From positions 1 through 64,000 of the forward strand of contig DUQQ01000083.1 of the NCBI GenBank assembly GCA_012837705.1: a stretch of 64,000 nt of DNA. Direction: 5' to 3'. Position numbers and translations under genes: made by a program. The notes beneath the pieces are model-generated. The model made no database searches. It had not been told where the DNA came from and was given only the letters and a program-made list of their open reading frames with translations. This DNA is from Hydrogenispora sp. (GTDB lineage Bacteria > Bacillota > UBA4882 > UBA10575). Positions 55,627-63,827 of this stretch are shown one piece after another (positions within the stretch are counted from its first letter, which is position 1; each line of letters starts with the position of its first letter).

Positions 55627-55691
55627 TTTAGAAGGGTCATTTTCAATTTAAACGGTGCAAACCAACTTCTGTACACGCGGTTTAGAGCGGT

Positions 55692-55997
55692 TTAACCCAG
55701 GAAGAACTGGCAGAGGTAGACCGCGAGAGAAGCACAGATCGCAACGGTCATCAGCCCTTTTTCGTAGAAGGCAAGGAGGAGGGCAACGCTAAAACCAACT
55801 AAAGCCGTGACCGTATTCCCGGTGGCACTGAGGATGGCGGGGAAGGTCATAGCCCCTAAGACGGCGTAGGGGACATAGTAAAGAAATGATTGGATAAAGG
55901 GAGATTTGATCTTTTGGCGGAGAAAAACCAGGGGTGTCACGCGCGGGAGGTAAGAGACCAGCGCCATGAGGAAGACCGCCAATAGGATCCGGGCCAT
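55692..55997 (-). CDS. azlD: AzlD family branched-chain amino acid transport subunit
   Basis: 101 residues, three to four helices; ATG overlaps the azlC stop (TAATG), behind GGAAGGAGG. Motif SYLPRVTPLVFL is typical. It works with AzlC in export of branched-chain amino acids or analogues. Confidence 0.92.
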   Translation of the reverse strand: MARILLAVFLMALVSYLPRVTPLVFLRQKIKSPFIQSFLYYVPYAVLGAMTFPAILSATGNTVTALVGFSVALLLAFYEKGLMTVAICASLAVYLCQFFLG

Positions 55998-56746
55998 TAT
56001 TCAACCTCCTTCCTGGGAAAAAAATACGCTCCGTAGAGACAGGCAATGAGGGTGGCAATCATGATCCGCCATCCGGCCGAGAGCAGTCGTAACCCGGGTA
56101 GCCAGGTGAGGGCGGAACTGAGCCCGACCGCCACGGCAGCAACCCAGCGGACGGCGGGGGATTTCTTGGCGGGGGGAAGCACTAAGGCGATGAACATGGC
56201 GTACAAGGTAATGCCCAGGGCGTTCTGGAGATTGTCGGGCAGCAGCGTACAGACAATCCCCCCGAGGAGAGTCCCGGTTCCCCAACCGGTATAGGGACCA
56301 ACGATCAATCCTACCATATAAGGAAAGGAGATCGCGGTTCTTTCCAGCGAAGCGACGGTGAAGGTCTCGTCGGTAATCCCGAAGGCGATCAGGCACCGTT
56401 GGCGTAAGGTCATGCCGGGGGACAGTTTCTGTCCAAGGGACAAGGACATGAGGAGATAACGGAGATTAATAATCAAGGTGGTCAGCGTAATCTCGAGGAG
56501 GGAGGCTCCGGCGAGAATCAGGTTTGTCCCGGCGAACTGTCCAGCCGAGGTTAGATTCGTAAGGGAAATAAGCGTGGCCACCCAGGCGGGGAGTCCACCC
56601 TTCACGGCCAATAAGCCGAAGGCAAAGGAGACCGGGAGATACCCGAGGGCGATGGGCAGCCCGTGGCGGAGACCGAGGCTAAATTCATGGGAAGGTCGGT
56701 TTTCCGCTGCTGTTGAGTTCTGATAAGTTAAAGATGAGTTCGGCAA
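55997..56746 (-). CDS. azlC: AzlC family branched-chain amino acid transport protein
   Basis: 249 residues, TTG start. GLPIALGYLPVSFAFGLLAV, LTSAGQFAGTNLI and GITDETFTVA are AzlC signatures. Forms the exporter with AzlD. The terminator at 55597 lies beyond azlD. Confidence 0.93.
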   Translation of the reverse strand: MPNSSLTYQNSTAAENRPSHEFSLGLRHGLPIALGYLPVSFAFGLLAVKGGLPAWVATLISLTNLTSAGQFAGTNLILAGASLLEITLTTLIINLRYLLMSLSLGQKLSPGMTLRQRCLIAFGITDETFTVASLERTAISFPYMVGLIVGPYTGWGTGTLLGGIVCTLLPDNLQNALGITLYAMFIALVLPPAKKSPAVRWVAAVAVGLSSALTWLPGLRLLSAGWRIMIATLIACLYGAYFFPRKEVE

Positions 56747-56942
56747 GTTTCGTCCCTACCTTTTTATGATATTTCGGAAATCATAGTAAGTGATACCTGG
56801 CATCTGTCCTGTACACCGAAGGAAGAGATTAATTTCAGTTATAAGCGCTACCGGGGCGGAATGGTATTTCCTTTTTCCGGTGAATTTCTTGGCATTTTCT
56901 AGAGCGCAGCTTCGTACCACGGCCTGTTGGCGGGATTTGACA

Positions 56943-56971
56943 TTGAGTTTTTGGTCAATTCATGATAAACT
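56943..56971 (+). promoter_or_regulatory. Promoter for rnpB
   Basis: TTGAGT (56943-56948), a 17-base spacer and TAAACT (56966-56971), about 12 bases before the RNA. Confidence 0.55.
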
Positions 56972-56982
56972 ATTGTTCCTGG

Positions 56983-57386
56983 AACCAACCGAACCGGGTA
57001 ACCGCGGGCGCAAGGCCGTAAGGCTGCGCCTGAGGAAAGTCCGAGCTCCAGAGGGCAGGGTGCTGGATAACGTCCAGTGAGGGTGACCTCAAGGAAAGTG
57101 CCACAGAAAAGGAAACGCCGACTGGGGCAGCAATGCTGGTCCAAGGGCAAAGCTGAAAAGGTGCGGTAAGAGCGCACCAGCGGTTAAGTGATTAACCGGC
57201 TTGGTAAACCCCACCTGGAGCAAGACCGAATAGGAGGGGGCGTCGCTTCGTCAGACGCAAGAATGGCCCGTTCTACCCTCGGGTACGGTCGCATGAGGCG
57301 GCAGGTAACTGTCGTCCCAGATAAATGGTTACCGCCGACTGCCGTGCGTGGTCGGTACAGAACTCGGCTTACAGGTCGGTTGGGAA
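56983..57386 (+). ncRNA. rnpB: RNase P RNA (rnpB)
   Basis: About 400 bases. The conserved core is plain: GAGGAAAGTCCGAGCTCC near the 5' end, GGTAAGAGCGCACC, and ACAGAACTCGGCTTACAG near the 3' end. P1 closes with CCAACCGA (56985-56992) and TCGGTTGG (57376-57383). It is the catalytic RNA of tRNA 5' maturation. Whether it is type A or B was not worked out. Confidence 0.95.
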
Positions 57387-57396
57387 CAGTAGAAAA

Positions 57397-57428
57397 GAAG
57401 CTATCCCCGGGGATAGCTTCTTTTTTTT
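57397..57428. terminator. Terminator after rnpB
   Basis: GAAGCTATCCCC pairs with GGGGATAGCTTC (57397-57420), T8 on the plus strand and a weaker T tract on the minus strand for the 57505 gene. Confidence 0.92.
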
Positions 57429-57504
57429 GAATCTATCAGCGTGGTGCGTTTGGTTGTGCCGTCCGCGGTGGTGTCAAAACGGTTCGGTAAAAGATGTATA
57501 TGGA

Positions 57505-58203
57505 TTAATCTTGGTTAATCAGACCCAAGGCGGTGTTAACCGGAAGCGAGAAACAGATCCCGCGACCGGTGGTGTTCAACCCGGCCTCGTGGGTGATTTC
57601 TTCCATGATCCGGGCCTTTTTCGCTTGGGGGGCCAGAATAAGGATCACATCTTTTTCCGGTTGGATCGTGATGCCAAGAAATTTTTCCGCTTCCTTCGAA
57701 CCCAACCCCAGGCCGTGGAGGAGCGTGCCGCCGGTGGCACCGGCCGCTTTGGCGGCGGTCATCACCAGGTCGGAATGGCCGCGGTTTACAATGGTGACAA
57801 TTAAAGCATAAGGTTCTTTTAATTCCATGGTCTGATCCTCACTTCCCATATATGTATTATCCTCATCCGCTTGCTGGCATATTTTCCAGAGGACACTGCT
57901 GGAACTATCCAGAGGAATGGTGAAGGCAATGCCCGTTCCGGCCTGGTACAGATCAATCCGCGCGCGGAGTCGCGCGAGGATCTGCGGTGTTAAGTTGACA
58001 CTTTGGATGCTGATGGCAACTAGTTTCTTGGGACTACCAAAGCCGAGAAGCTCATAGATTTCCGAGTCGGCAGAGCCGTACCCATGGCTTAAGAGATAAA
58101 AGGGTAATTCATCCCGTTTATATATTTTTTTCAACAGGTTTCCCAGACTATAATCGACAATGGTAATCAATGCTTCTAAGGGACGACCCACTTTTTCTTC
58201 CAT
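57505..58203 (-). CDS. Double P-II-like protein
   Basis: 232 residues from ATG 58203 after a GGGGGG-containing site; an upstream in-frame start at 58245 lacks one. Two P-II-like halves: residues about 8-110 (LITIVDYSLGNLL, FYLLSHGYGSADS, GFGSPKKLVAISI) and about 120-230 (ALIVTIVNRGHSDLVM, AKAAGATGGTLLHGLG, FLGITIQPEKDVILILA). Each has the GxGS/GGT...E turn of nitrogen-regulator P-II trimers, though the T-loop uridylylation Tyr is not evident. It sits 88 bases downstream of DUF1538 and probably regulates it, as P-II proteins regulate membrane transporters. Confidence 0.78.
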   Translation of the reverse strand: MEEKVGRPLEALITIVDYSLGNLLKKIYKRDELPFYLLSHGYGSADSEIYELLGFGSPKKLVAISIQSVNLTPQILARLRARIDLYQAGTGIAFTIPLDSSSSVLWKICQQADEDNTYMGSEDQTMELKEPYALIVTIVNRGHSDLVMTAAKAAGATGGTLLHGLGLGSKEAEKFLGITIQPEKDVILILAPQAKKARIMEEITHEAGLNTTGRGICFSLPVNTALGLINQD

Positions 58204-58291
58204 TATTAGTACCCCCCTGTTTCCTTCGCGAAAGGTAGTCATCAATCGGTTGTTGGTGATTTAACCGGTGGTGCTGCCGTTTTTCCACCCT

Positions 58292-59818
58292 TTATTGCTG
58301 TGGTGTGTTTTCTTCTTTATCATATATAATAATCGAGTCTTCAGCAACCGGAATTACGATATCTTTCTCGGCCCGTTTGGCTTTTATCCGATAAACCAGG
58401 CCAAAAAATTGGATGGTGAGCACCGGAGTCAACGCAATCAGCGCCACGATGCCAAAGGCGTCAGTGAAGATGTTACCGCCAATGGTTTCACAGGCCCCCA
58501 TCGCTAGCGGTAACAGAAAGGTAGCGGCTAAAGGTCCGGAGGCGACGGCACCGGAGTCGAAAGCAATCGCCGTAAAGAGGGGCGGGACAATCAGCGCTAA
58601 GAGTAGTACGATAATATAACCGGGGATCACGATATAAAGCAAGGAAGTTTCCGTTAAGATCCGGAACATGGATAGCCCTACGGAGATGCCTACTCCGATG
58701 GAGAGGCCGATGCCCATGGTGCGACCGGGAATCGCGCCGTCGGTAATGTCTTCAACCTGTTCTTTTAGGACAAAAACGGCCGGTTCGGCAGCGACGACAA
58801 AATAACCGGTGATGAAGCCGATCAGGATTAAGGCCCAGGGCGGCGTATTTGTGATTAAAGATCCCCCCAGTTGATACCCGGCGGGCATAAAACCCACATT
58901 AACACTGGTTAGGAACAAAACAAGACCAATGTAAGTATAGATTGTGCCGATCAGGATTTTTAACAATGTTTTATTCCGGAGACGAAGAGAGACCAGCTGA
59001 AAAACGATAAAAAGCAGGATAATAGGGAGAAGGGCTATTGCCACCTGCCCAAAATATTCAGGGAAATTAGCCAGGTAAAGCCGGAAGATATCGCCCAGTG
59101 CGAAGAGCTCAGGAATGGTGAGAACGCTACCGCCGGATGGTTCAAAAAAGAGACCTAAGATTAACATTGTAATAATAGGCCCGATCAAACAGAAGGCGAC
59201 CAACCCGAAACTGTCTTCTTCGGAGGTTTTATCACCCCGGACCGCAGCCAACCCAAGTCCTAAGGCCATGACAAAAGGGACCATAATGGGGCCGGTGGTT
59301 ACGGCACCTGCTTCCCAAGCGATAGAAAGAAAATTTTTACTGGTAAAACCCGATAAGATAAAGGCCAGTATATAGCAGATGGCCAGGATCCGGGAGAGAC
59401 GAATCTGAAACAGGATCCGGAGGAAAGCACCGACCAGAGCAATTCCGACGCCAGCCGAAATTGCCGAAATAATAATGGGGTTGGGGATCCCACTGATTTG
59501 ACCGGCTAAAACATGCAGGTCCGGTTCGGCGATACTGATAAAAGTGCCAATCACAAAGGTTAAGACCACAATCAGTCTCAAGTTTCTGCTCTTCACTAAC
59601 CCGGAGCCGATATGCTCGCCAATGGGCATCAAAGAAACATCGACCCCAAGGTTAAACAGGGTGATGCCAAGAATCATCATCATGGCGCTCAGCAGAAAAA
59701 GAACCATGCTATAAAAGGGCATCGGTGCGACTGTTAGAGTTAAGACCAAGACAATAACGATAATCGGTAGTACCGCGAAAAAAGATTCTTTGAATTTTGC
59801 CAAGAGCAATTTTTTCAT
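58292..59818 (-). CDS. DUF1538 membrane protein, internally duplicated
   Basis: 508 residues, about 12-14 helices. The two halves repeat the phrases LFNLGVDVSLMPIGEHIGS / FLTSVNVGFMPAGYQLGGS and AVTTGPIMVPFVMALG / AVASGPLAATFLLPLAMG. DUF1538 proteins are uncharacterised, transporter-like, and genetically associated with P-II-like genes. The C-terminal tail is charged and cytoplasmic (AKRAEKDIVIPVAEDS). The substrate is unknown. Confidence 0.85.
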   Translation of the reverse strand: MKKLLLAKFKESFFAVLPIIVIVLVLTLTVAPMPFYSMVLFLLSAMMMILGITLFNLGVDVSLMPIGEHIGSGLVKSRNLRLIVVLTFVIGTFISIAEPDLHVLAGQISGIPNPIIISAISAGVGIALVGAFLRILFQIRLSRILAICYILAFILSGFTSKNFLSIAWEAGAVTTGPIMVPFVMALGLGLAAVRGDKTSEEDSFGLVAFCLIGPIITMLILGLFFEPSGGSVLTIPELFALGDIFRLYLANFPEYFGQVAIALLPIILLFIVFQLVSLRLRNKTLLKILIGTIYTYIGLVLFLTSVNVGFMPAGYQLGGSLITNTPPWALILIGFITGYFVVAAEPAVFVLKEQVEDITDGAIPGRTMGIGLSIGVGISVGLSMFRILTETSLLYIVIPGYIIVLLLALIVPPLFTAIAFDSGAVASGPLAATFLLPLAMGACETIGGNIFTDAFGIVALIALTPVLTIQFFGLVYRIKAKRAEKDIVIPVAEDSIIIYDKEENTPQQ

Positions 59819-60013
59819 TCCCCAACCGCCTCCAACTTCATTCTTCTACGGACATGCCAAAAAGCCGTGCCTTTTTTAAATCACAGCGAATACATCCCAA
59901 ATAGGGCATAACATAATTATATATTATCTTTATCCATCCATTCCACTCATTTAAACGAATCTTTAACGATATTTAAGCATTATGGCTTATTCTGTTTTGT
60001 ATTTGGGGTTAAG

Positions 60014-60044
60014 AAAACCCCGGGGGTTGAACCCCGGGGTTTTT
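60014..60044. terminator. Bidirectional terminator after fabH
   Basis: AAAACCCCGGGG pairs with CCCCGGGGTTTT around GTTGAA (60014-60044), A run and T run on both sides. Confidence 0.9.
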
Positions 60045-60093
60045 AGGGGAATGTGGGAACATGCTAATATTTGCAGTTTGACTTCTTTTCGCC

Positions 60094-61035
60094 TTACCAC
60101 CGTATTGCCGCGGCGGCCCAGGACAATCCACCCCCAAAACCAATTAGGAAAAGGTAATCACCCTTGGTAAAGCGCTGTTCGGCCCAAGCTTCCTTTAAGG
60201 CCAGACCGATGGAGGCGGCTGAGGTATTGCCGTATTTGGCGATGTTGGAGATAAAGCGTTCCTCCGGGATGCGTTTGTTCCGGGCGACAGCCTCTAAGAT
60301 CCTGCTGTTGGCCTGGTGCGGAATGATGAAATAGCGGTCATCGTCCTTGAGGCCAAGGCGGGCTTTTAAGAGGTCGATCAGACTACCCATTTTTTCCACG
60401 GCGAACTTAAAGACGTTACGCCCGTCTTGGCGGAAATAAAATTCATCGCCCATCCCGCCCATCACGACCAAGTCGGCACCACTCGGGTCGGCACCCAGTT
60501 CAACGGTGAGAATCTCATGTTCGGGCTCGTCGGCACTGAGCAAGAGGGCCGCGCCCGCATCGCCGAAGAGGACACAGGTGGCGCGGTCTTTGTAGTCAAC
60601 GAAGCGGGAGAGTTTTTCCCCGGCGGTGATTAAGGTATGGTCATAGCCTTGGGTCTGCATTAAACTCCAGCCGACGGCTAAGGCGTAAACCAGACCGGAG
60701 CAGGCGGCATTTAAGTCAAAGGCCGCCAAGGGGGAAAGGTTTAATTTCTGTGCGATGATACTGGCCTGGTTCGGTACGTTTTTCTCGGCGGTACTGGTGG
60801 CGGCGATGAGCAACTGCGGATGGTGACGGGTAGAAGTTTGGGCTAAGCAATCGGCCGCCGCTTTTGCCGCCAGGTCGGAGGCGTGCATATGGTTGGGAGC
60901 AATCCGCCGTTCTTTAATCCCCGTCCGCGACGTGATCCATTCATCGGATGTATCGACCATCTTCTCCAGGTCGCCGTTGGTGAGCTTCTCTTCCGGTACA
61001 TAACTGCCGACAGCGGCAAGTCCTATTTTTTTCAT
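60094..61035 (-). CDS. fabH: 3-oxoacyl-ACP synthase III (FabH family)
   Basis: 313 residues, ATG after GAAGGGACC. The catalytic triad is present: Cys in NAACSGLVYAL, His in IIPHQANSRI, Asn in YGNTSAASIG. GSYVPEEKLTN, DTSDEWITSRTGIKERR and C-terminal FGGGLSWAAA are FabH hallmarks. It condenses acetyl-CoA (or a branched primer) with malonyl-ACP. It stands alone, not in a fab/acp/plsX cluster, so it may be a second copy or serve another condensation. Confidence 0.93.
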   Translation of the reverse strand: MKKIGLAAVGSYVPEEKLTNGDLEKMVDTSDEWITSRTGIKERRIAPNHMHASDLAAKAAADCLAQTSTRHHPQLLIAATSTAEKNVPNQASIIAQKLNLSPLAAFDLNAACSGLVYALAVGWSLMQTQGYDHTLITAGEKLSRFVDYKDRATCVLFGDAGAALLLSADEPEHEILTVELGADPSGADLVVMGGMGDEFYFRQDGRNVFKFAVEKMGSLIDLLKARLGLKDDDRYFIIPHQANSRILEAVARNKRIPEERFISNIAKYGNTSAASIGLALKEAWAEQRFTKGDYLFLIGFGGGLSWAAAAIRW

Positions 61036-61239
61036 TTTCGGTCCCTTCTTTTCGCTTTTTTTTGCTGAATTGCGCCTAAAGCGACTGGTTTATTAGAACC
61101 AGGTATTAATATTTACTACCAATTATAAATGATTCTCCCCGTTGGGGCAAGAGTTTTGGGGAAATAATTGCGAAAAACGACCGAAAAAATGGTTACAGTA
61201 AAGACAGTAAATAAGCGTTTAAGCGTTGTTTTGTAGAAA

Positions 61240-61299
61240 AAAGGCCTCTGTTGCTTGATTTTATTGCAATCCGGAGCAATCAAGCTTAATGAGGCCTTT
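61240..61299 (-). terminator. Terminator of the 61308 gene
   Basis: Large stem AAAGGCCTC/GAGGCCTTT (61240-61248 with 61291-61299) enclosing GCTTGATT/AATCAAGC (61253-61260 with 61278-61285), T6 on the minus strand. Confidence 0.85.
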
Positions 61300-61307
61300 C
61301 GCTAATG

Positions 61308-62324
61308 TTATGTGATCCGGAACTGTTCCGGATCGAGCGTCCCTTGTTTTTTCAGGACGGATATGGTAGTCAGGTGGTGTTTTTCCCCACTGACCAGAAT
61401 CTTGACGAGAACCGGCGTGTCCCAAGGATGGTCGCTATAACGGCAGGTTAAGTGGGCGAGATTTTGCCGGTCGTCGGCGGAGGGCTTGCCCACCCCTAGC
61501 GTTAAGGGGCCGGGTGCACCCAAAGCTTTGAAGAGATAAAGCCCTTCGGTGTTGCGTTGCCGGTAAAAGTAACGGAAGAGGATCTGGTTTTCCCGGTGGT
61601 TACGGCCGATAATTCCCTTAAAATGCGGACTTAAGCGAAAATGGCGGCCGATCCGCAACAAGCGAAGGCCGTCTACGGTCAGCCCCCCCGTTTTGATCAG
61701 GTCCTTAACTTTTCGGCCGTACTCCACATTGGTGAGGAGACACCCCCCGGCGGGTGCTTCATACTCCAACCCGTATTTGGCGGCTAATTCCAGTTGGACT
61801 TTGCGCTGCCGTCCTTGGATCGATGGACAGTGGTCCAGTGAAATCCAGCCTTTCTCCTCGGGGATCGTCGGCGGGAGCAGGCGGGCGGAGAGGGGACGGA
61901 CGATTAATCCGGCCAGTCCGGTCTCTTCGTCAATTTTGGGGAAAGCGCCCCGGTTTTGGGATTTGGGCCGTTGCCCGACGACTTCACCGGTGACTAAAAA
62001 AGAAGCGCCCAGCTTGTCCAGCATCGCACCGGCTTTGCGGAAAAAGAAGATATGACAGTCCAAGCAGGGATTGGCCGCTTTACCATAACCGTGTTTCGGG
62101 TTTTCCAAGATCTGGAGGTATTCCTCGTCGAGGCGGACAATGTGGAGTTTCACCCCCAGCTGCGCAACGAGCTTTTGGAGGTGGGCAATGAGCTTTTCTT
62201 CTTCGGCGGGTGCGAGAAAAGGTTGGAGGAAATAAACCGCCTCGACCTCGACCCCGGCTTCTTGGGTTAGTTTAATCGCGAGTAAACTGTCGAGCCCCCC
62301 CGAAAAAAGGGCGAGTGCTTTCAA
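61308..62324 (-). CDS. PP-loop ATPase fused to DUF814 (NFACT-R-like) domain, tRNA-thiolation-like
   Basis: 338 residues. The N-terminal half is an adenine-nucleotide alpha hydrolase: ALFSGGLDSLLAI (PP-loop), CLDCHIFFFRKA with a Cys pair, and TGEVVGQRP, as in ThiI/MnmA-type tRNA thiolases. Residues about 230-338 are the DUF814 domain (LRIGRHFRLSP, IIGRNHREN, LVKILVSGEKHHL). The combination is annotated in other anaerobes as a putative tRNA 2- or 4-thiouridine-forming enzyme; the exact tRNA base is not established. Its ATG at 62324 lies behind a GGAGGCGATCCC site. Confidence 0.85.
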   Translation of the reverse strand: MKALALFSGGLDSLLAIKLTQEAGVEVEAVYFLQPFLAPAEEEKLIAHLQKLVAQLGVKLHIVRLDEEYLQILENPKHGYGKAANPCLDCHIFFFRKAGAMLDKLGASFLVTGEVVGQRPKSQNRGAFPKIDEETGLAGLIVRPLSARLLPPTIPEEKGWISLDHCPSIQGRQRKVQLELAAKYGLEYEAPAGGCLLTNVEYGRKVKDLIKTGGLTVDGLRLLRIGRHFRLSPHFKGIIGRNHRENQILFRYFYRQRNTEGLYLFKALGAPGPLTLGVGKPSADDRQNLAHLTCRYSDHPWDTPVLVKILVSGEKHHLTTISVLKKQGTLDPEQFRIT

Positions 62325-62493
62325 CAGGGATCGCCTCCTTCGTTTATTTTTGAGCGAATATAAATTATTCCGGGTTTACCCCCTTTTTCCTGCCGGCCCC
62401 GGTGGTTGGATCCATTCCCTTTATAAATTGATTACAATCTGATTACTTCTCGCTTCTGGTGTTGATTTCATTAAGAAAAAATGTTAATCTAAT

Positions 62494-62526
62494 TTCGACA
62501 TCCGGGCATGACATAATATTATTATG
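62494..62526 (+). promoter_or_regulatory. fur promoter with overlapping Fur/PerR-type palindrome
   Basis: TTCGAC (62494-62499), a 17-base spacer and TATTAT (62517-62522). The -10 lies within CATAATA-T-TATTATG (62512-62526), a perfect 7-1-7 palindrome, the layout of PerR and Fur boxes. Autoregulation is likely. Confidence 0.6.
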
Positions 62527-62545
62527 AATGAGGGTTGGTATAAAG

Positions 62546-62995
62546 TTGGAAAAAAGTTTGAGGGAACAGATCACTGAAATTAGCGAAGCTTTACGCCGAA
62601 AGGGTTACCGGCTGACTCCCCAACGAGAGGCCGTTATTAAAATCCTCCTTGAAAACCCCAATCAACATCTGGCGGCGGAGGATATTTACGCCATGGTCCG
62701 AAAGACCCATCCAGAGATCGGGATGGCCACGGTCTACCGGACACTGGATCTCTTAAGCAAAGAAAAGATTATTAACCAATTGAGTTTTGAGGAAGGGCAT
62801 TGCCGTTACGAGATGGAAAGCCAAGCCCACCATCATCATTTAGTCTGTCTGAAATGCGGAAAAATTACCGAATTCAATATCCAACTGCTCAAAAAAATGG
62901 AGGAGGCGCTCGCCGCCGAACATGAGTTTCAGATCGTTGGGTATCTACTGAAGTTCTACGGATATTGCGCCCAGTGTACCCCGGCGGAAGAATGA
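62546..62995 (+). CDS. fur: Fur family metalloregulator
   Basis: 149 residues from TTG 62546 behind GAGGG; an ATG at 62528 lies at the expected transcription start and lacks a site. Winged helix: YRLTPQREAVIKILL, HLAAEDIYAMV, GMATVYRTLDLL. Metal sites: the His-rich HHHHLVCLKCGK and C-terminal GYCAQC supply the four zinc cysteines. The phrase HPEIGMATVYRTL is closer to Fur than to PerR, but iron versus peroxide sensing cannot be settled from reading. The stop overlaps the ttcA start (ATGA). Confidence 0.92.
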   Translation: MEKSLREQITEISEALRRKGYRLTPQREAVIKILLENPNQHLAAEDIYAMVRKTHPEIGMATVYRTLDLLSKEKIINQLSFEEGHCRYEMESQAHHHHLVCLKCGKITEFNIQLLKKMEEALAAEHEFQIVGYLLKFYGYCAQCTPAEE

Positions 62996-63741
62996 AACCG
63001 TACTTACCGAAGAGCTATAACCAGAAGATTTTGCGGGCCATCCATGAGTTTGGCCTGATCGCCCCCGGCGACCGGATTTTAATCGGTTTTTCTGGGGGTA
63101 AAGACAGCGCCCTGTTGGTATGGGTCCTGGGTTTAATGGCGCGGCACCGGATTATCCCGGCGGAGGTAGCGGCGCTAACCCTTGACTTAGGGCTTGAACC
63201 GCGGCTTGATCCCGAACCCCTGCGGGAGTTATGTGCCCGGGTTGGGGTGGAGTTTCATTACCTCCCCACCGAGATCGGGGCGGCGGCTTTGGCAGCCGAT
63301 GACCCCTGTGCCACCTGCTCGTTTCTGCGGAACGGGCGCTTGAACCGTTTTGCCAACCGGCACCGCTTTAATAAGGTTGCTTTGGCCCACCACCATGATG
63401 ATGCGGTGGAGACCTTCCTGATGAGTATATTGTACTCAGGGCAGATCCGGACTTTTCTCCCCAAAACCTACCTTGACCGGGCAAAAATTACGGTAATCCG
63501 TCCTTTGGTCTACCTCCGGGAGGCCGAGATCAAAGCAGCACAGGAATTTATCCCTTATCAACCGGTGGCGCGGAGCTGTCCCTACGATGGGTACACCTAC
63601 CGCCAAAAAGTGAAAGATTTAATTGCCGCCTTAAATAAAGAAAACCCGGTGGTTTACGCCAATCTAAGCAAAGCAATGCGGGCGGGGCGGCCTCTGGCCC
63701 TGTGGCCTCCGGCGCTGGAGTATTCTCCCAAGACACGATGA
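62992..63741 (+). CDS. ttcA: TtcA/TtuA family tRNA thiolation PP-loop protein
   Basis: 249 residues from ATG 62992, overlapping fur by four bases. The PP-loop FSGGKDSALLVWVL, CATCSFLRNGRLN (cluster Cys pair), AHHHDDAVETFLMS and the third cluster Cys in RSCPYDG match TtcA, the [4Fe-4S] enzyme that forms 2-thiocytidine at tRNA position 32. Co-translation with a Fur regulator is unusual and links an iron-sulfur enzyme to metal sensing. Confidence 0.9.
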   Translation: MKPYLPKSYNQKILRAIHEFGLIAPGDRILIGFSGGKDSALLVWVLGLMARHRIIPAEVAALTLDLGLEPRLDPEPLRELCARVGVEFHYLPTEIGAAALAADDPCATCSFLRNGRLNRFANRHRFNKVALAHHHDDAVETFLMSILYSGQIRTFLPKTYLDRAKITVIRPLVYLREAEIKAAQEFIPYQPVARSCPYDGYTYRQKVKDLIAALNKENPVVYANLSKAMRAGRPLALWPPALEYSPKTR

Positions 63742-63799
63742 AGGTTTGGTCAAGATGCGATGAAGATTCGGTCAATATACGATGAAGGTTCTTGACACG
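63737..63799 (+). repeat. Three tandem imperfect 22-base repeats
   Basis: Units start at 63737, 63759 and 63781 (GATGAAGGTTTGGTCAAGAT, GATGAAGATTCGGTCAATAT, GATGAAGGTTCTTGACACGC). The first begins in the ttcA stop codon and the third contains the -35 of the next promoter. Confidence 0.8.
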
Positions 63800-63821
63800 C
63801 AGCTATGATCATACCTATAAT
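63792..63821 (+). promoter_or_regulatory. Promoter of T-box leader
   Basis: TTGACA (63792-63797), an 18-base spacer and TATAAT (63816-63821). Confidence 0.75.
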
Positions 63822-63827
63822 CGGGGA

